Source of the DNA: Streptosporangium nondiastaticum
GTDB lineage: Bacteria; Actinomycetota; Actinomycetes; Streptomycetales; Streptomycetaceae
Length of the DNA stretch: 64,000 nucleotides
Direction of reading: 5' to 3'
Assembly (NCBI RefSeq): GCF_003011965.1
Contig: NZ_PXWG01000027.1
Location: 1-64,000, forward strand
Shown here: positions 60,663 to 64,000 of the stretch, piece by piece
Numbering within the stretch: the first letter of the stretch is position 1
Layout: every line of letters starts with the position of its first letter
Program-made: the position numbers and the translations under genes
Notes under the pieces: model-generated
Seen by the model: the letters and a program-made list of their open reading frames with translations, nothing else
Told to the model about the DNA's origin: nothing
Databases searched by the model: none

Positions 60663-61420
60663 GCGCCGCGCCGGCGGGGCGGGCCGAGGTGTGCGTCGTG
60701 GCGTGCGCGGAGGCGTGGCGCGGGAACGGGGAGGTGCTGGCCGCCCCCATGGGGGTGGTCCCGGCGATCGGGGCGCGGCTCGCGCGGCTCACCTTCGCGC
60801 CGGACCTGCTGCTCACGGATGGGGAGGCGCTGCTGGTCGCGGACGTGCCCGCGCTGGGCGCGAAGGCCCGGGCCGTCGAGGGGTGGCTGCCCTACCGCCG
60901 GCATCTGGCGCTGGTCGCGGGCGGGCGGCGGCACGTGATGATGGGGGCGGCCCAGCTCGACCGGCACGGCAACCAGAACATCTCCTGCATCGGCGACTGG
61001 CGGCGGCCCGCCCGGCAGCTCCTGGGCGTCCGCGGGGCCCCGGCCAACACCCTCAACAACCCCACGAGTTACTGGATCCCCCGGCACTCGCCGCGCGTGC
61101 TCGTCGAGAAGGTCGACATGGTGAGCGGCGTCGGCTACGACCGGGCGGCCGCCGCGGGGCCGTCGGCGACGCGCTTCCACCGCATCCCGCGGGTGGTCAC
61201 GGACCTGGCGGTGCTCGACTTCGAGACGCCCGGCCGCACGATGCGGGTCCGCTCCCTGCACCCCGGCGTGACGGCCGCCGAGCTGCGGGCGGCCACGGGC
61301 TTCCCCCTGGAGGTCCCCCGCGACGTGCCGCGCACCCGCCTCCCCTCCGCCGAGGAGCTGCGGCTGATCCGGGAGGTCATCGACCCGGACGGGCTGCGCG
61401 CGCGGGAGGTACGGGGATGA
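60659..61420 (+). CDS. ipdB: CoA-transferase-like hydrolase beta subunit (IpdB-like)
   Basis: 253 aa. MGVVPAIGARLARLTFAPDL at the front, GGRRHVMMGAAQLDRHGNQN in the middle, ending in VIDPDGLRAREVRG. The catalytic Glu of ordinary CoA-transferases is not evident, as expected of IpdB. Forms the heteromeric enzyme with the preceding product. Confidence 0.87.
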   Translation: MSAAPAGRAEVCVVACAEAWRGNGEVLAAPMGVVPAIGARLARLTFAPDLLLTDGEALLVADVPALGAKARAVEGWLPYRRHLALVAGGRRHVMMGAAQLDRHGNQNISCIGDWRRPARQLLGVRGAPANTLNNPTSYWIPRHSPRVLVEKVDMVSGVGYDRAAAAGPSATRFHRIPRVVTDLAVLDFETPGRTMRVRSLHPGVTAAELRAATGFPLEVPRDVPRTRLPSAEELRLIREVIDPDGLRAREVRG

Positions 61421-62478
61421 GGACGGCCCTGACCGATCTGGTGGGCGTCCGGCACCCGCTCGTCCAGACGGGCATGGGCTGGGTCGCGGGCCCGCGGCTG
61501 GTGTCGGCCGTGGCGAACGCGGGCGCGCTCGGCGTCCTCGGCTCGGCGACCATGACGCCGGACGCGCTCAGGGCCGCGATCAGAAAGGTGCGGTCCCGTA
61601 CCGCCGGGCAGCCCTTCGGGGTCAATCTGCGGGCGGACGCGGGCGACGCCCGGGAGCGCGTGGACATCCTGATCGAGGAGGGGGTGCGGGTCGCGTCGTT
61701 CGCGCTGGCCCCGTCGCGGGAGCTGATCGCCCGCCTCAAGGACGCCGGGGTGCTCGTCGTCCCGTCCGTGGGCGCGCGGCGCCACGCCGAGAAGGTCGCG
61801 GCGTGGGGCGCGGACGCGGTCGTGGTGCAGGGCGGTGAGGGCGGCGGCCACACCGGGGAGGTCGCGACGACCGTCCTGCTGCCGCAGGTGGTGGACGCGG
61901 TGGGCATCCCGGTCGTCGCGGCGGGCGGCTTCCGCGACGGGCGCGGCCTGGTGGCGGCCCTGGCGCTGGGCGCCGCGGGGGTCGCCATGGGCACGCGCTT
62001 CCTGCTGACCGCCGACAGCACGGTGCCGGAGGCGGTCAAGGCGGCCTACCTCGCGGCGACGGTGCGGGACGTCGTGGTCACGACGAAGGTCGACGGCCTC
62101 CCCCACCGGATGCTGCGCACGCCCTTCGTCGCGGGCCTGGAGCGCTCGGGGCGGCTGGGCGGGCTCGCCCGCGCGCTGCGGCACGCGGCGTCGTTCCGGG
62201 CGCTGTCGGGGATGGGCTGGCCGGCGCTGGTGCGGGACGGCCTTGCGATGCGGCGCGGCCGCGAGCTGACCTGGAGTCAGGTGTTGCTGGCGGCGAGCAC
62301 GCCCGTGCTGCTGAAGGCCGCGATGGTGGACGGGCGTACGGATCTGGGGGTGATGGCCGCGGGGCAGGTCGCCGGGGCGATCGACGACCTGCCGACGTGC
62401 GCGGAGCTGGTGGGGCGCGTGATGGCGGAGGCGGAGGAGGTGCTGGCGGCGCTCGGAGGACACGGCGCCGCCGGCTGA
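61417..62478 (+). CDS. ipdC: Nitronate-monooxygenase-like flavin reductase (IpdC-like)
   Basis: 353 aa. FMN-binding TIM barrel of the NMO/2-nitropropane dioxygenase family: HPLVQTGMGWVAGPRLVSAV, VVVQGGEGGGHTGEV and GIPVVAAGGFRDGRGLVAAL, GVAMGTRFLL. IpdC reduces a hydroxy-indane CoA intermediate in the same pathway. ATG overlaps the ipdB-like stop (ATGA). Confidence 0.87.
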   Translation: MRTALTDLVGVRHPLVQTGMGWVAGPRLVSAVANAGALGVLGSATMTPDALRAAIRKVRSRTAGQPFGVNLRADAGDARERVDILIEEGVRVASFALAPSRELIARLKDAGVLVVPSVGARRHAEKVAAWGADAVVVQGGEGGGHTGEVATTVLLPQVVDAVGIPVVAAGGFRDGRGLVAALALGAAGVAMGTRFLLTADSTVPEAVKAAYLAATVRDVVVTTKVDGLPHRMLRTPFVAGLERSGRLGGLARALRHAASFRALSGMGWPALVRDGLAMRRGRELTWSQVLLAASTPVLLKAAMVDGRTDLGVMAAGQVAGAIDDLPTCAELVGRVMAEAEEVLAALGGHGAAG

Positions 62479-62521
62479 GCCGCACAGCTCCCGGGAGCGG
62501 CGGCCGGGGCGGCCGTACGGC

Positions 62522-63679
62522 TCAGAGCCGCTCGATGACCGTCACGTTCGCCTGGCCTCCGCCCTCGCACATCGTCTGCAGGCCGTAGCGGCCGCCCGTG
62601 CGCTCCAGTTCGTGGAGCAGCGTCGTCAGCAGCTTCGCGCCCGTCGCTCCCAGCGGGTGGCCCAGCGCGATGGCGCCGCCGTTGACGTTGACCTTCTGCG
62701 GGTCGGCGCCGGTCTCGCGGAGCCAGGCCAGGACGACGGACGCGAACGCCTCGTTGATCTCGACGAGGTCGATGTCCGCGATGGTCAGCCCGGCTCTCTT
62801 CAGGGCGTGGGCGGTGGCCGGGATGGGCGCGGTCAGCATCCGCAGGGGGTCCTCGCCGCGTACGGACAGGTGGTGGACGCGGGCGCGCGGGGTCAGCCCG
62901 TGGTCGCGCACGGCGCGCTCGCTCGCGAGCAGCAGGGCGGCCGCTCCGTCGGAGATCTGCGAGGAGAGGGCGGCGGTGAGGCGGCCGCCTTCCACGACCG
63001 GCTTCAGCGCGGCCATCTTCTCCAGTGAGGTGTCCCTGCGGGGGCCTTCGTCGGCGGACAGCCCGCCGTACGGGGCGAGTTCGCGGTCGAAACGGCCCTC
63101 GTCGGCGGCGCGCACGGCCCGCCGGTGCGAGAGCAGCGCGTACTCCTCCATGGCCGGCCGGCCGATGTCCCACTGGCGGGCGATGAGCTCGGCGCCGTGG
63201 AACTGGCTGACGGGCCGGTCGCCGTAGCGCGCCCGCCAGCCCTCCGAGCCGGCGAACGGGCCCCGGGTGAGGCCGAGCGGGACGGCCGCCCGGTGGACGG
63301 CGTAGGCGATGGGGATCTGCGACATGTTCTGGACGCCGCCGGCGACGACGAGGTCCTGGGTGCCGGAGAGGACGGCCTGGGCGGCGAAGTGGACGGCCTG
63401 CTGGCCGGAGCCGCACTGCCGGTCGACGGTGACGCCGGGGACCTCCTCGGGCAGGCCGGCGGCCAGCCAGCTCGTGCGGGCGATGTCCCCGGCCTGGGGG
63501 CCGACGGTGTCGACGCAGCCGAGGATCACGTCCTCGACGGCGGCCGGGTCCACGCCCGTGCGCTCCATCAGGGCGCGCAGGACGTGCGCGCCGAGGTCGG
63601 CGGGGTGGGCGGCGGAGAGGCCGCCGCCGCGCCGGCCGGCGGGGGTGCGGACCGCTCCGACGATGTACGCCTCGGCCAT
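62522..63679 (-). CDS. fadA6: Acetyl-CoA C-acyltransferase (thiolase, FadA6-like)
   Basis: 385 aa. Nucleophile Cys89 in DRQCGSGQQAVHFAAQ, NEAFASVVLAW, GHPLGATGAKLL and the C-terminal Cys in MCEGGGQANV. FadA6 is the thiolase of the KstR2 regulon, cleaving a beta-ketoacyl-CoA from the opened C ring. Convergent with ipdC-like and 28 bp after the TetR stop; GAGGAG upstream of ATG 63679. Confidence 0.88.
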   Translation of the reverse strand: MAEAYIVGAVRTPAGRRGGGLSAAHPADLGAHVLRALMERTGVDPAAVEDVILGCVDTVGPQAGDIARTSWLAAGLPEEVPGVTVDRQCGSGQQAVHFAAQAVLSGTQDLVVAGGVQNMSQIPIAYAVHRAAVPLGLTRGPFAGSEGWRARYGDRPVSQFHGAELIARQWDIGRPAMEEYALLSHRRAVRAADEGRFDRELAPYGGLSADEGPRRDTSLEKMAALKPVVEGGRLTAALSSQISDGAAALLLASERAVRDHGLTPRARVHHLSVRGEDPLRMLTAPIPATAHALKRAGLTIADIDLVEINEAFASVVLAWLRETGADPQKVNVNGGAIALGHPLGATGAKLLTTLLHELERTGGRYGLQTMCEGGGQANVTVIERL

Positions 63680-63707
63680 GGCTGATCGCTCCTCGGTGTC
63701 CCTGGGG

Positions 63708-64000
63708 TCATTCGCGTACGGCGATGCCCTCCAGCACCATCGACAAGTACTGACGGGCGATCTCCTCGGGGCTGTGCGCGCCGCCCGGCCGGTACCAGGA
63801 CGCGGCGACCCACACGGTGTCGCGCACGAAGCGGTAGGCGAGCCGGACGTCGAGGTCGGCACGGAAGACGCCGGCCGCCGCGCCGCGGCGCAGGGTGCCG
63901 AGCCAGGCCTGCTCGAACCTGCGCTGCGAGTCGGCGAGGTAGGCGAAGCGCGGCTGCAGGGCGAGGTGGCGGGACTCGCGCTGGTAGATGGCGACGGCGG
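63708..64000 (-). CDS. kstR2: TetR-family regulator, C-terminal part (KstR2-like), cut by window end
   Basis: 97 codons are visible. They include DLDVRLAYRFVRDTVWVAAS followed by WYRPGG, then EEIARQYLSMVLEGIAV before the stop, which resemble the ligand domain of KstR2. The DNA-binding half lies beyond the window. The gene is upstream of and codirectional with the thiolase. It probably represses the cluster until an HIP-CoA-like ligand appears. Confidence 0.78.
   Translation of the reverse strand, partial: AVAIYQRESRHLALQPRFAYLADSQRRFEQAWLGTLRRGAAAGVFRADLDVRLAYRFVRDTVWVAASWYRPGGAHSPEEIARQYLSMVLEGIAVRE

Overview
The window is chromosomal DNA of a Streptomyces-like actinomycete. The support is very high GC, heavy use of GTG starts, overlapping ATGA/GTGA stop-start junctions, a WhiB protein, EshA-like encapsulins and LysX. 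It is mostly ordinary chromosome interrupted by one integrated mobile element.

Left chromosomal part (1-20.8 kb): the 3' part of an SNF2 helicase gene and its SWIM zinc-finger partner; a YceI-like protein; a proline-rich membrane protein; a secreted phosphodiesterase and a divergent phosphodiester glycosidase; two tandem cyclic-nucleotide-domain family 2B encapsulin shell genes; a tiny membrane protein; the fused lysyl-phosphatidylglycerol synthase/lysyl-tRNA synthetase LysX; an EamA exporter; and a five-gene peptide/nickel-type ABC importer on the minus strand.

Mobile element (20,859-40,479, about 19.6 kb): an actinomycete integrative and conjugative element (AICE). It is bounded by an imperfect 28-bp direct repeat with a 19-bp identical core (attL 20850-20877, attR 40452-40479), and attR contains the stop codon of a LacI-family gene. 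A nearly unbroken minus-strand operon runs from 34.2 kb to 21.0 kb: transfer and spread proteins, WhiB, two tiny zinc-ribbon ORFs, a DnaQ-like exonuclease, a sliding-clamp-like protein, a GGDEF protein, FtsK/TraSA-type translocase, Prim-Pol, a Rep-like ATPase, Xis and Int. The 3' end of the Rep-like gene holds six alternating copies of an 11-bp motif inside a 36-bp inverted repeat, a likely replication origin. An XRE regulator and a GntR-Nudix fusion form the control region. The AT-richer cargo is a translationally coupled pair: a DUF6236-like protein and a shortened homologue of the Pup ligase/deamidase family (PafA/Dop). The right end carries a tandem duplication of a small zinc-knuckle gene plus putative integrase arm sites.

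Right chromosomal part (40.5-64 kb): a LacI regulator divergent from a sugar ABC importer and three glycosidases (GH5-like, GH85 endo-beta-N-acetylglucosaminidase, GH38 alpha-mannosidase), together a plausible high-mannose N-glycan utilisation operon; an Ag85-like esterase; a DUF1697 protein; an unusual alpha/beta-hydrolase-ABC ATPase fusion with its permease; and finally a cluster matching the mycobacterial KstR2 regulon for steroid ring C/D degradation (two SDRs, EchA20-, IpdA-, IpdB-, IpdC-, FadA6-like and a truncated KstR2-like TetR), with a matching operator in its divergent promoter.
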